A stretch of 10,540 bases of DNA from an uncultured Bacilli bacterium (GTDB taxonomy: Bacteria; Bacillota_I; Bacilli_A; RF39; UBA660): positions 1-10,540 of the forward strand of contig CANPWK010000032.1 of the NCBI GenBank assembly GCA_947584105.1, in the 5' to 3' direction. Numbering within the stretch: the first letter of the stretch is position 1; each line of letters opens with the position of its first letter. Made by a program: the position numbers and the translations under genes. This document shows positions 1-7,291 of this stretch, in pieces. The notes under the pieces were generated by a model. That model was not told the origin of the DNA, searched no databases, and saw only the letters and a list, made by a program, of their open reading frames with translations.

Positions 1-1731
1 AAGAGATATTTAGTATTTAGTATAATATTTTTAATGTCATTTATAGGAATTATACAAGCTGAAACATATAAACCAGGTGATGTAATAACTTATAAAGATA
101 TTAAATTTTATGTAGTAGAAGATAAAGGAGATTATTTAACACTTTTAAAAGCAAAACCATTAACATGGGATGAAGCGAAAGAATATGGTAATGAGTATAT
201 TAATAAAAAGAATCCAGAATTTGTCTCTGAACTTAGTAAATTTTACTATGATAGTGAATATGCAACAGTTGCATACTATACAAATGATAATTGTAAATTT
301 TTAGTAGAAGAGAAAGATAATTGGATTGGCTATGTTAAGAATTCAGACTGTAAAAATGATTATAAAGAGTCAGATATAAAACATATCATAGATAACTGGA
401 GCAATAAAGTACTTGATCAAAATGATTTAAAAGAAGTGGAAATAACTTATAATATTTCAAAACCAGGAGAAGATTATGATACTGAGAATGGTGATAATTT
501 ATATCACTATGAAACAGTTACAGAAAAATACAAAGTAAGATTGATTACAATGTCTGAATATAATAATATTTATAACACATTTTCCAACAAAGGTTTAACC
601 AGTATGTTTGGTTTAATAATTAATAGATATCCATTTTGGACTATGGATATAACTGAACGATCTTTGCATGATTATCAAATAGATGATAAAAATTACTATA
701 ACAATATAGAAAAAGGGTTAATTCAAACAAATTATGGCTATGCATTTGTCGGAGAGCAAAGTAGAATGATTAGACCCGTAATCCACTTAAGTAAAAGTGC
801 AAGTTTTACAAGTACTAAAAGAACAGCAAAGAAAAAAACAATCAATGATAAAGAATTTAAAGTAGGGGATGTAGTTAGATATAATAATATGGATTTTTAC
901 GTATTAAAAGATTCTAATGCATCTGATAATCAAGTTACAATGATAAAAGCAATACCATTAACAACGAAAGAAATAGATAATTTAGATCTAGATATAAATG
1001 GAACAGAAAGTTATCATGATGACATTACAGATGCTAGCTATAAAATAGGGAAAGTAGAATATTATATTGATGATAATTGTAGAGATGACTGGGATGATGA
1101 AAATAATAAATATGCGAAAACATCTAGTTGTACAACAGATTATAAAAAATCATATGTAAAAAAGGTCGTAGATGAATGGGTAAAAGAAGAGTTAAATGGC
1201 TTAAATTTAGCAGAAGATAAATTAGGATATAAATCAAGATTAATAACATTATCTGAGTTAACTGAAGAATTATTATATAAAGCTAGAAATGAAGATGATA
1301 ATCGATCATCACTGCATGATTCAGAATATTATGCACCAAGTGATGATACACCATTTTCCCTAGGGCAATGTTGGACAATGACAACACAAGATGATTATAA
1401 TTACCTTGTTTATAAGATAAAAGATCAAATAAAACTTGCCGATTATCCAAGCAGAAATATGGATTGGTCCGATAGCAATAATACTAGATATAATAATAGT
1501 TCAATTCTTACAGGAAGTATTGGTGGAGTAGTAACAACAAATGTAGCAAGCAGTGGTGCTGTCTGTCCAGTAATTACCATAAATAAATTAAATCCTAGTA
1601 CAACAAAAGTAAATGTACCTAATACATTACTTAAAAGTCCAATATTTATAGCTATCATAGGAATAATTTTGATAGTAGGATCAATTGTAACATTTGCAGT
1701 AGTTTTAAAAAGAAAAAATAATGTGCATTAA
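1..1731 (+). CDS. Two-repeat secreted, membrane-anchored surface protein, 5' end outside window
   Basis: The first ATG is at 34, but the same frame is open back to base 1 and encodes KRYLVFSIIFLMSFIGIIQA followed by ET. This is a signal peptide h-region and c-region with a likely cleavage after IIQA, so the real start lies just upstream and the gene is partial. The mature part holds two diverged copies of one domain (about 67-810 and 853-1602). Shared landmarks are GDV-x-(T/R)-Y, a paired-Cys segment, (R)LIT-S, WTM and a final PVI strand. A C-terminal hydrophobic helix (about 1642-1707) ends in KRK, so the protein is probably held on the outer face of the membrane. The WTM...PVI pattern resembles DUF6273-type domains of gut Firmicutes, which I infer from memory of the pattern only. 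Function is unknown; an extracellular binding or surface role is plausible. It ends before a weak terminator and seems separate from ftsK. Confidence 0.8.
   Translation, partial: KRYLVFSIIFLMSFIGIIQAETYKPGDVITYKDIKFYVVEDKGDYLTLLKAKPLTWDEAKEYGNEYINKKNPEFVSELSKFYYDSEYATVAYYTNDNCKFLVEEKDNWIGYVKNSDCKNDYKESDIKHIIDNWSNKVLDQNDLKEVEITYNISKPGEDYDTENGDNLYHYETVTEKYKVRLITMSEYNNIYNTFSNKGLTSMFGLIINRYPFWTMDITERSLHDYQIDDKNYYNNIEKGLIQTNYGYAFVGEQSRMIRPVIHLSKSASFTSTKRTAKKKTINDKEFKVGDVVRYNNMDFYVLKDSNASDNQVTMIKAIPLTTKEIDNLDLDINGTESYHDDITDASYKIGKVEYYIDDNCRDDWDDENNKYAKTSSCTTDYKKSYVKKVVDEWVKEELNGLNLAEDKLGYKSRLITLSELTEELLYKARNEDDNRSSLHDSEYYAPSDDTPFSLGQCWTMTTQDDYNYLVYKIKDQIKLADYPSRNMDWSDSNNTRYNNSSILTGSIGGVVTTNVASSGAVCPVITINKLNPSTTKVNVPNTLLKSPIFIAIIGIILIVGSIVTFAVVLKRKNNVH
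67..1602 (+). repeat. Tandem protein-level domain duplication
   Basis: Two copies of about 250 residues lie head to tail (about 67-810 and 853-1602). Matching landmarks in order are YKPGDVITY / FKVGDVVRY, FYVVED / FYVLKD, KAKPLT / KAIPLT, DDNC or NDNC, DY(K)xS-(D/Y)-(I/V)-K, VRLITMSE / SRLITLSE, FWTMD / CWTMT and RPVIHLS / CPVITIN. The copies are recognisable only as protein and have clearly diverged at DNA level, so this is an old duplication and not a recent repeat. Confidence 0.75.
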
Positions 1732-1748
1732 TTGCAAATTATTTTTTT
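1720..1748 (+). terminator. Probable weak intrinsic terminator after the surface-protein gene
   Basis: AATGTGCA (1720-1727) pairs with TGCAAATT (1733-1740) with one internal mismatch and a five-base loop. Seven T residues follow at 1742-1748. The left arm overlaps the stop codon at 1729-1731. The stem is short and has low GC, so efficiency is uncertain. Confidence 0.5.
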
Positions 1749-1813
1749 ATTTTTATCAAATTTAAAAGGAAATATTCATTTTATGTTATATATATAATTA
1801 GAGGCAAAAAATG

Positions 1814-1858
1814 TTACAATTAATTTATTTTATGATATAATCATAATAGACGGGTGAT
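1814..1858 (+). promoter_or_regulatory. Extended -10 promoter and GGTGAT-type ribosome binding site for ftsK
   Basis: TTACAA (1814-1819) and TATAAT (1836-1841) are 16 bases apart, and TGA directly before the -10 gives the extended TGnTATAAT form. GGGTGAT (1852-1858) can pair with the ATCACC part of the 16S 3' end and sits four bases before the TTG start at 1863. The predicted 5' UTR is only about 15 bases. Confidence 0.65.
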
Positions 1859-1862
1859 TTAA

Positions 1863-4085
1863 TTGGCAAAGAAAAAGAAGAGAAAAGAAGTAAAAAAAAG
1901 TAAAGACTATGTAATCGAATTACAAGGAATAGCTCTTTTGTTAATATGTATTATAGGTTGTTGCCCTTTTGGAATAATTGCAAATATTATAAAAGGATTT
2001 GCAAGTTTTCTAGTTGGAGTTTGGTGGGCTGAATTTTTAATATTAGTTGGTATTTGTGGATGCTTTATGATTGTAAAAAGGCACAAACCAGAATTTTTTA
2101 CAGCGAAATTAGTTGGACTTTACATTATTATTGTTGCGGTATGTATACTATCACATGTTGGATATATTAGAAATCTTGCAAATGATAATTTAGATGTTAA
2201 TCATTTTAAAATTGTGGAAAACGGTGTTGAAGTCATCCAAGCTACAGTTAGTAATATGTTAGATTTTGTCTCTAATGAAAGTAAATTGTATGGTGGTGGA
2301 GTAATTGGCGCATTTTTTGCCTCTATTTTGTGTGGACTTCTAACTTTAAACGGAACTATGGTAGTTGCTATTACTTTAATTGTTTGTGGTGGCATTATGT
2401 TCACAGGTGTTTCAATATATGATATTTGTAAAAAAACTAAAGAAGGAGCTAAAAAAGCTGCATCTAAGGTTCACCATAAAGATAAAAAGCAATCAGAACC
2501 AATTGATAATCAATTAGTAATTTCTAGTATAGATGAACTGAAAGGTGAAGAAAAGGAAAATCCAAAGGAAGATGTAGCTGTTATTAAATCAACAGAAAAT
2601 AAAGAAAGCAAAGATAATCAGGATAATAAAAATTATAAATATCCTCCGATATCTTTACTTAGTAAACCATCTAAGAATAATAGTAAGGAAAATCAAGATG
2701 CTATAAAACAAAATGTACCTATTTTAATTCAAGTGTTAAAAGATTTTGGAATAGATGGAAAAGTAGTTGCTGCTCATGTAGGACCGGCTGTAACACAATA
2801 TGAATTAGAAATTAAAGCTGGTACTAAAGTTAATAAAATATTATCCTTAAATAGAGAAATTGCTTTGGCGCTTGCTGCTAAAGATGTTCGTATTCAAGCT
2901 CCTATTCCAGGAAAGAAAACCATTGGTGTTGAACTTCCTAACAAGCAAATATCTATGGTAAATGTAAGAGAGGTATTAACTAATATTCCATCTAGTTTAA
3001 GTGGTAGTAAGTTATTATCTGTACTTGGTAGAGATATAATGGGTGAACCAAGATGGATGGAAATTAATAAGACACCCCATCTTTTAGTAGCTGGTTCTAC
3101 TGGTAGTGGTAAATCAGTATGTATTAATAGTATATTAGCAAGTATTTTAATGCGTACTAAACCAGATGAAGTTAAATTAGTACTTGTTGATCCTAAAAAG
3201 GTTGAATTATCTATCTATAATGGTGTTCCCCATTTGTTGGCGCCAGTTGTAACGGATGCTAAAAAAGCTAATATTGCTCTTAAGAAAATAGTAGCTGAAA
3301 TGGAAAGAAGATACGATGTTTTTGAAGAAAGTAAAACTAAAAACATTGGTAGTTATAACAAGTATATTGACAAGCAAAATGAAAGTTTAGATCCATCTGA
3401 TCAATTAAAACATATGCCATATATTGTAGTTATTATAGATGAACTTGCAGATTTAATGCTAGTTGCAGCGAAGGAAGTAGAAGATTCTATTATGCGTATT
3501 ACACAAATGGCAAGAGCAGCTGGTATTCATTTAATTGTTGCAACTCAAAGACCATCAACTGATGTTATTACTGGTGTAGTTAAAGCAAACATTCCATCTC
3601 GTATTTCTTTTGCTGTATCAAGTGGTATTGATTCTAGAACAATTTTGGATATGACTGGAGCAGAAAAATTACTGGGAAAAGGAGATATGTTATATTTGCC
3701 ACAAGGAGAAAACGTTCCTATTCGTATCCAAGGAACATTTATATCTGAAGAAGAAACGAAAGCTATTGTGGATTTTGTATGTGAGCAACAAAAAGCCAAT
3801 TATGATAACACTCTTACTATGGATGAGGAAGAAGCAACTAGTACAACTATGGTTGAAACTAAAGATGATTATGAAGAACCTTTATATAACGAGATAGTAG
3901 AATTTGTAGTCACTCAAGGAAAGGCCAGTGCATCATTGCTTCAAAGAAGATTCCGTCTTGGATATAATCGGGCAGCAAGATGTATAGACCTTTTAGAAGA
4001 TAGAGGTATTATCGGACCAGCTAATGGTTCTAAACCTCGAGAAGTTTTAGTTAAATTAGAAAATAATTCGACACAAAATGACTAA
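1863..4085 (+). CDS. ftsK: DNA translocase FtsK/SpoIIIE
   Basis: This is a septal, hexameric, ATP-driven DNA pump that clears chromosome DNA through the closing division septum. The 740-residue protein has a lysine-rich N-terminus, hydrophobic segments near residues 20-41, 49-71, 81-100 and 144-185 (the FtsK 4TM region), and a charged low-complexity linker of about 190-280. The motor carries Walker A GSTGSGKS at 411-418 and Walker B VVIIDE at 522-527, followed by MARAAGIH and ATQRP. The C-terminal winged-helix gamma domain (about 673-730) contains QGKASASLLQRRFRLGYNRA, the type that reads polar sequence signals. Length matches the short Gram-positive SpoIIIE form. I chose TTG at 1863 because of the GGGTGAT site four bases upstream and the promoter just before it. 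Whether it also works in sporulation cannot be told here. The SPOR-like gene begins 30 bases downstream, probably in the same operon. Confidence 0.96.
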   Translation: MAKKKKRKEVKKSKDYVIELQGIALLLICIIGCCPFGIIANIIKGFASFLVGVWWAEFLILVGICGCFMIVKRHKPEFFTAKLVGLYIIIVAVCILSHVGYIRNLANDNLDVNHFKIVENGVEVIQATVSNMLDFVSNESKLYGGGVIGAFFASILCGLLTLNGTMVVAITLIVCGGIMFTGVSIYDICKKTKEGAKKAASKVHHKDKKQSEPIDNQLVISSIDELKGEEKENPKEDVAVIKSTENKESKDNQDNKNYKYPPISLLSKPSKNNSKENQDAIKQNVPILIQVLKDFGIDGKVVAAHVGPAVTQYELEIKAGTKVNKILSLNREIALALAAKDVRIQAPIPGKKTIGVELPNKQISMVNVREVLTNIPSSLSGSKLLSVLGRDIMGEPRWMEINKTPHLLVAGSTGSGKSVCINSILASILMRTKPDEVKLVLVDPKKVELSIYNGVPHLLAPVVTDAKKANIALKKIVAEMERRYDVFEESKTKNIGSYNKYIDKQNESLDPSDQLKHMPYIVVIIDELADLMLVAAKEVEDSIMRITQMARAAGIHLIVATQRPSTDVITGVVKANIPSRISFAVSSGIDSRTILDMTGAEKLLGKGDMLYLPQGENVPIRIQGTFISEEETKAIVDFVCEQQKANYDNTLTMDEEEATSTTMVETKDDYEEPLYNEIVEFVVTQGKASASLLQRRFRLGYNRAARCIDLLEDRGIIGPANGSKPREVLVKLENNSTQND

Positions 4086-4115
4086 TTATTAAGATAAAAT
4101 AATATTGGTGATAAT

Positions 4116-4580
4116 ATGAAAAAATATTTAATAACAATATCTTTATCCTTAATAATTGGTTTTTTTCTTTCTTATTTTTTACTTAATCAATATAAAGATT
4201 ATAGTGGTATATCTGTCTATAATGATGGAGAAGAATATTATTTTTTAGAATTCGGATCATATTTAACAAAAGAAGAATTAGAAAGTAATGCCATTAATTT
4301 AGAAAATTATATATATAGAAAAGATAGTGGTAAATACTATATGTATATAGGAATAGCTAGAAATAAAAATAATATTTTAAAAATGCAAACATACTATAAT
4401 AATAAAAATTATAAAACTGAAATTAAAACTTTTTATATTAGTAATAAAAAATTTAAAGAGATTATTGATAATTTGGATAATATATTAATCAATAGTGATG
4501 ATGAAGTAGTAATTAATGAAATTATTAATCAAGGTTTAAATAAGTATGAGGAAGTGATTTTAAATAGTGGTAAAAATTAA
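4116..4580 (+). CDS. Membrane-anchored SPOR-like protein, possible SpoIIB counterpart
   Basis: This 154-residue protein has an N-terminal membrane helix (about 5-24) and a small extracytoplasmic domain. Residues 40-110 fit the SPOR pattern: a strand ending FLEFGSY, a helix, a second strand YYMYIGI followed by a short N-rich turn, a second helix (ILKMQTYY) and a last strand YKTEIKTFYI. SPOR domains bind glycan strands lacking stem peptides at division septa. Sequence conservation is weak, so the assignment rests on pattern plus place: it precedes radC and mreCD, as the SPOR protein SpoIIB does in Bacillus subtilis. The ATG at 4116 has GGTGAT (4107-4112) three bases upstream. The last 14 bases overlap the GTG start of radC, which suggests coupled translation. 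The tail (about 110-150) is acidic and predicted helical, of unknown role. A plain membrane protein unrelated to SPOR remains possible. Confidence 0.6.
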   Translation: MKKYLITISLSLIIGFFLSYFLLNQYKDYSGISVYNDGEEYYFLEFGSYLTKEELESNAINLENYIYRKDSGKYYMYIGIARNKNNILKMQTYYNNKNYKTEIKTFYISNKKFKEIIDNLDNILINSDDEVVINEIINQGLNKYEEVILNSGKN

Positions 4581-5253
4581 AGATATGCCAAATTTAGAAA
4601 GGCCTCGGGAAAGGCTTGTAAAATATGGTAGTACGAATTTAAGTGACAGTGAGTTATTAGCTATCTTACTTATTAGTGGTAATAGTAAATTTTCGGCTAA
4701 AGATTTAGCTCAGTTGATATTAAAATATTGTGATGGATTAAAAAATTTATCTAATTTAAATTATGAAACCTTAATTAAAATTCCTGGAATTAAGCATAGT
4801 AAAGCTTGTATTATTTTAGCCTGTATTGAGCTTGCCAAAAGAATAAATCAAAAAGTTTCTGATTTAAATAATATTAAATTAAATAATAGTAATTTAGTAT
4901 TTGAGTATTATAAAAGTATATTTGAAAATGTCAAACAAGAGAGATTTTATTGTATTTATTTAGATAGTAGCAAAAGAGTAATTAAGGATAAATTATTATT
5001 TGTAGGGACATTAAATTATAGTTTAGTGCATCCAAGAGAAATATTTAAAGAAGCATATCTTTTAAGTGCTTCAGCCTTTATATGTGTACATAATCATCCG
5101 TCAGGAAATATTAATCCTAGTAATCAAGATATTGAACTTACTAATAATTTAGTAACTTTAGGTAATTTACATGGAATTAAAGTATTAGATCATATCATAA
5201 TAGGGAAAAATAAATATTATAGTTTTTTAGAAAATGACTTGATATCTATTTAA
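4567..5253 (+). CDS. radC: RadC family protein (UPF0758, JAMM/MPN fold)
   Basis: The protein has 228 residues, the usual family length. An N-terminal helix-hairpin-helix region contains LSDSELLAILLISGN and IPGIKHSKACIILACIELAKR. The C-terminal JAMM domain contains VHPREIFKEA and the metal-binding motif HNHPSG..., with His175, His177 and Asp188 in the H-x-H-x10-D arrangement. The family was named for DNA repair in E. coli, but that role is disputed and its biochemical activity is not settled; a JAMM metal-dependent hydrolase is expected from the fold. The GTG start at 4567 overlaps the upstream gene by 14 bases and has GAGGAAGTGAT at 4548-4558. An ATG at 4585 is possible but would trim conserved N-terminal residues. 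The position between a SPOR protein and mreC matches the Bacillus order. Confidence 0.94.
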   Translation: MVKIKDMPNLERPRERLVKYGSTNLSDSELLAILLISGNSKFSAKDLAQLILKYCDGLKNLSNLNYETLIKIPGIKHSKACIILACIELAKRINQKVSDLNNIKLNNSNLVFEYYKSIFENVKQERFYCIYLDSSKRVIKDKLLFVGTLNYSLVHPREIFKEAYLLSASAFICVHNHPSGNINPSNQDIELTNNLVTLGNLHGIKVLDHIIIGKNKYYSFLENDLISI

Positions 5254-5267
5254 AAAAAATGTATTAT
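5239..5267 (+). promoter_or_regulatory. Probable promoter for mreC operon, overlapping radC 3' end
   Basis: TTGATA (5239-5244) and TATTAT (5262-5267) are 17 bases apart, each one mismatch from the sigma-A consensus. TATAAT is also present at 5265-5270, but with a 20-base spacer. Transcription from here would leave a leader of more than 100 bases before mreC. AT-rich DNA gives many chance matches, so confidence is moderate. Confidence 0.45.
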
Positions 5268-5360
5268 AATTAATAAGGTGCCATGTGTATAAAATATATT
5301 ATTAAAAATAAAAAATAATCGGTACTTAAAATTGTAACTAATATAGTTATAAAATTATAG

Positions 5361-5394
5361 AAAGGAGTATCTAATGTATTTCATTAGATTGTGA
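5361..5394 (+). promoter_or_regulatory. Strong Shine-Dalgarno with six-codon upstream ORF before mreC
   Basis: AAAGGAG (5361-5367) is the best ribosome binding site in this leader, but it sits six bases before an ATG at 5374 that opens only MYFIRL and stops at TGA 5392-5394. The mreC ATG follows at 5399, four bases after that stop. The mreC frame itself is closed by TAA at 5372-5374, so the ATG at 5374 cannot extend mreC. This looks like a coupling or leader ORF; direct experimental support is absent. Confidence 0.4.
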
Positions 5395-5398
5395 TAAA

Positions 5399-6244
5399 AT
5401 GGCAAATAAAAAAAGGCGCTATATTATTTTGATAATATTAATTATAATAGCAATCATGCTTGGAATAACAACAAAAGCAGTTAAAGAAAATAGAAATTTA
5501 AATTTTCTAGAAAAAACGATTAAAGATAGCACTTCATTTATAGTTAATATTATTAATAAACCGATTGATTTTGTAAAAGATAAAATAAAAGAAAATAAAG
5601 AAAAAAATGATATTTATAAGAAGTATAAAAAATATAAAGACAAAGCCTTAAAAACTGATGTATCTTTAGCTAGAATTAAAGAGCTAGAAAAACAAGTTAA
5701 TACATTAAAAGAATCTTTAGATTTAAATAGTACTCTTACAGAATATGATAAGATTAATGCAAATGTTATTAATCGTAATGTAGGAAATTGGTATAATGTT
5801 TTAACAATAGATAAGGGTTCTAAATCTGGCATTAAAAATGGTATGGCAGTAGTTATTAAGCAAGGCTTAATTGGAAAAATTATTAGTGTTAGTAATTTTA
5901 CAAGCAGTGTCAAATTACTTTCCACAGATGAACTTAGTAATAAAATATCAGTTAAAATTAAAATAGATAATCATGACGTTTATGGCCTTTTAACTAATTA
6001 TGATAAGAGTAAAAATGTTTATTTGATAGAAGGAATAAGTAATAGTGATGAAATAAAAAAAGATAGTGAGGTTGTTACAACTGGATTATCAGAAATTTTT
6101 CCAAGTGGAATTTTAGTTGGAAAAGTAAAAAAAGTTAGAGTAGATAATTATGAATTGGCTAAGGTTGTTGAAGTTACTCCAAGTGTTGATTTTGATGATA
6201 TTAGTATAGTAACTGTATTAGATAGGAATGCTAAGTCAAAATGA
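5399..6244 (+). CDS. mreC: Cell-shape protein MreC
   Basis: MreC is the bitopic scaffold of the elongasome, linking cytoplasmic MreB to the wall-synthesis enzymes. The 281-residue protein has a basic start, one membrane helix (about 7-25), a lysine-rich helical and coiled-coil stretch (about 60-110, including ARIKELEKQVNTLKESL) and the paired beta-barrel region. Family landmarks there are VINRNVGNWYNVLTIDKGS, SGIKNGMAVV, GLIGKIISVS and VVTTGLSEIFPSGILVGKV. The start ATG at 5399 has only a weak GTGAT site (5391-5395), three bases upstream, which lies within the end of a six-codon upstream ORF. The TGA stop overlaps the mreD ATG as ATGA. No mreB gene lies before it; the gap to radC is 145 bases. 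Confidence 0.95.
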   Translation: MANKKRRYIILIILIIIAIMLGITTKAVKENRNLNFLEKTIKDSTSFIVNIINKPIDFVKDKIKENKEKNDIYKKYKKYKDKALKTDVSLARIKELEKQVNTLKESLDLNSTLTEYDKINANVINRNVGNWYNVLTIDKGSKSGIKNGMAVVIKQGLIGKIISVSNFTSSVKLLSTDELSNKISVKIKIDNHDVYGLLTNYDKSKNVYLIEGISNSDEIKKDSEVVTTGLSEIFPSGILVGKVKKVRVDNYELAKVVEVTPSVDFDDISIVTVLDRNAKSK

Positions 6245-6732
6245 TAATAGCTATATTTTTAATATCCTTTGCTTTAGATGGGATTATGTCAAACATCTTT
6301 CCAATCTATTCTATTTTTACATCACTATTTACAGTAGTTTCGCTACTTATTATGTATCCATATTTTAATAATGATAAAACAAAATTTATAGTTTCGGCTA
6401 TTTTATTGGGATTATTTTATGATATTGTCTATACTAATAGTTTATTTATTAATACTTTTTCATTTTTACTTATTGCATTTATCATAGTGCTTATTTATAA
6501 TTATATAACTATTAATAAATTAAATATAATTTTTATAAACATATTAATTATTTTATCATTTCAGGTCATATCGTATATTTTATTATGTATAACAGGTTAT
6601 ACGAAGTTTAACGATGAAACTTTAATTACTGGTCTTTACAGTTGCTTGATATCAAATGTTATATATGGATATTTACTTTATTTTATAACTTTGTTTTTAT
6701 CTAAAAAATATAAAATAAGAAAGATTGTCTAA
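6241..6732 (+). CDS. mreD: Rod-shape membrane protein MreD
   Basis: MreD is an integral membrane partner of MreC in the elongasome. The 163-residue product is almost entirely hydrophobic, with five or six predicted membrane segments. The GLFYDIVYTNSLFINTF segment near residues 60-76 matches the usual MreD loop (G-x-x-x-D followed by a short loop and the next helix). Identity rests on this, the family-typical length, and the ATGA overlap with mreC, which implies translational coupling. No separate ribosome binding site stands out. The stop at 6730-6732 is one base from the ATG of tag. Confidence 0.9.
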   Translation: MIIAIFLISFALDGIMSNIFPIYSIFTSLFTVVSLLIMYPYFNNDKTKFIVSAILLGLFYDIVYTNSLFINTFSFLLIAFIIVLIYNYITINKLNIIFINILIILSFQVISYILLCITGYTKFNDETLITGLYSCLISNVIYGYLLYFITLFLSKKYKIRKIV

Positions 6733-6733
6733 A

Positions 6734-7291
6734 ATGAGATGTAGTTGGGTAAACTTAAAAAATCAAAAATATATTGAATATCATGATAAGGAATGGGGAA
6801 TTGCCAGTTATGATGATAGATATTTATTTGAAATGTTAATATTAGAATTATTTCAATCAGGCCTTAATTGGGAGATTATTTTAAATAAACGTGAATCTTT
6901 TAAAAAGGCCTATGATAATTTTGATGTTTATAAAATTAGTCGTTATGATAATAAAAAGATAATTGAACTTATGAACAATAAAAATATTATTAGAAATAAA
7001 CTAAAAATAGAAGCAAGTATTAATAATGCTAAAATCTTTATTGATATTAAAAATGAATTTCAAAGTTTTAGTAATTATATTTGGAGTTTTACTAATTATA
7101 AAGTTATTCATAGTAAAAAAAATAAAACGGAAAGTGCTTTATCTAAAAAAATTAGTGAAGATTTAAAAAAAAGAGGCATGAAGTTTATAGGCAGTAAGAT
7201 TATTTATTCCTATCTTCAAGCGATAGGGGTAATTTTTGATCACGAGTTAAAATGCTTTAAATATCAGGAGGAAGTATGTATAAAAAATTAA
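6734..7291 (+). CDS. tag: DNA-3-methyladenine glycosylase I
   Basis: This enzyme excises 3-methyladenine from alkylated DNA in base excision repair. Starting at ATG 6734 gives 185 residues beginning MRCSWV, like the E. coli Tag start. The zinc snap is intact: Cys3, His17, His170 and Cys174 (HELKC), matching Cys4, His17, His175 and Cys179 of E. coli Tag. The base-binding pocket residues known for E. coli Tag are also present at equal numbers: Tyr13, Tyr16, Trp21, Glu38 and Trp46 (ELFQSGLNW). A TTG at 6725 in the same frame would add three residues and overlap mreD by eight bases; family alignment favours the ATG. A weak AAGAAAG lies upstream. The gene follows mreD by one base, so it is probably cotranscribed with the shape genes, with no obvious functional link. 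Confidence 0.93.
   Translation: MRCSWVNLKNQKYIEYHDKEWGIASYDDRYLFEMLILELFQSGLNWEIILNKRESFKKAYDNFDVYKISRYDNKKIIELMNNKNIIRNKLKIEASINNAKIFIDIKNEFQSFSNYIWSFTNYKVIHSKKNKTESALSKKISEDLKKRGMKFIGSKIIYSYLQAIGVIFDHELKCFKYQEEVCIKN

Noticed and set aside
1443..1658. 71-codon open frame on the minus strand
   Set aside because: It lies wholly inside the surface-protein gene, whose frame is supported by the domain repeat and the C-terminal membrane anchor. It has no ribosome binding site or recognisable domain.
2201..2404. 67-codon open frame on the minus strand
   Set aside because: It is antisense to the membrane region of ftsK, with no family features.
3545..3799. 84-codon open frame on the minus strand
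   Set aside because: It is antisense to the conserved FtsK motor, whose coding sense is certain.
5275..5327. Possible riboswitch or hairpin in the mreC leader (AAGGTGCC with GGTACTT)
   Set aside because: The pairing needs a bulge and a G-T pair around a long loop, and no known riboswitch signature is visible.
5392..5394. Recoded UGA (Trp) as in Mycoplasma
   Set aside because: mreC and the DUF2238 gene end at TGA at family-typical lengths, and conserved Trp positions use TGG.
5614..5925. 103-codon open frame on the minus strand
   Set aside because: It is antisense to the MreC coiled coil and barrel; its hydrophobic look comes from reading lysine-rich codons in reverse.
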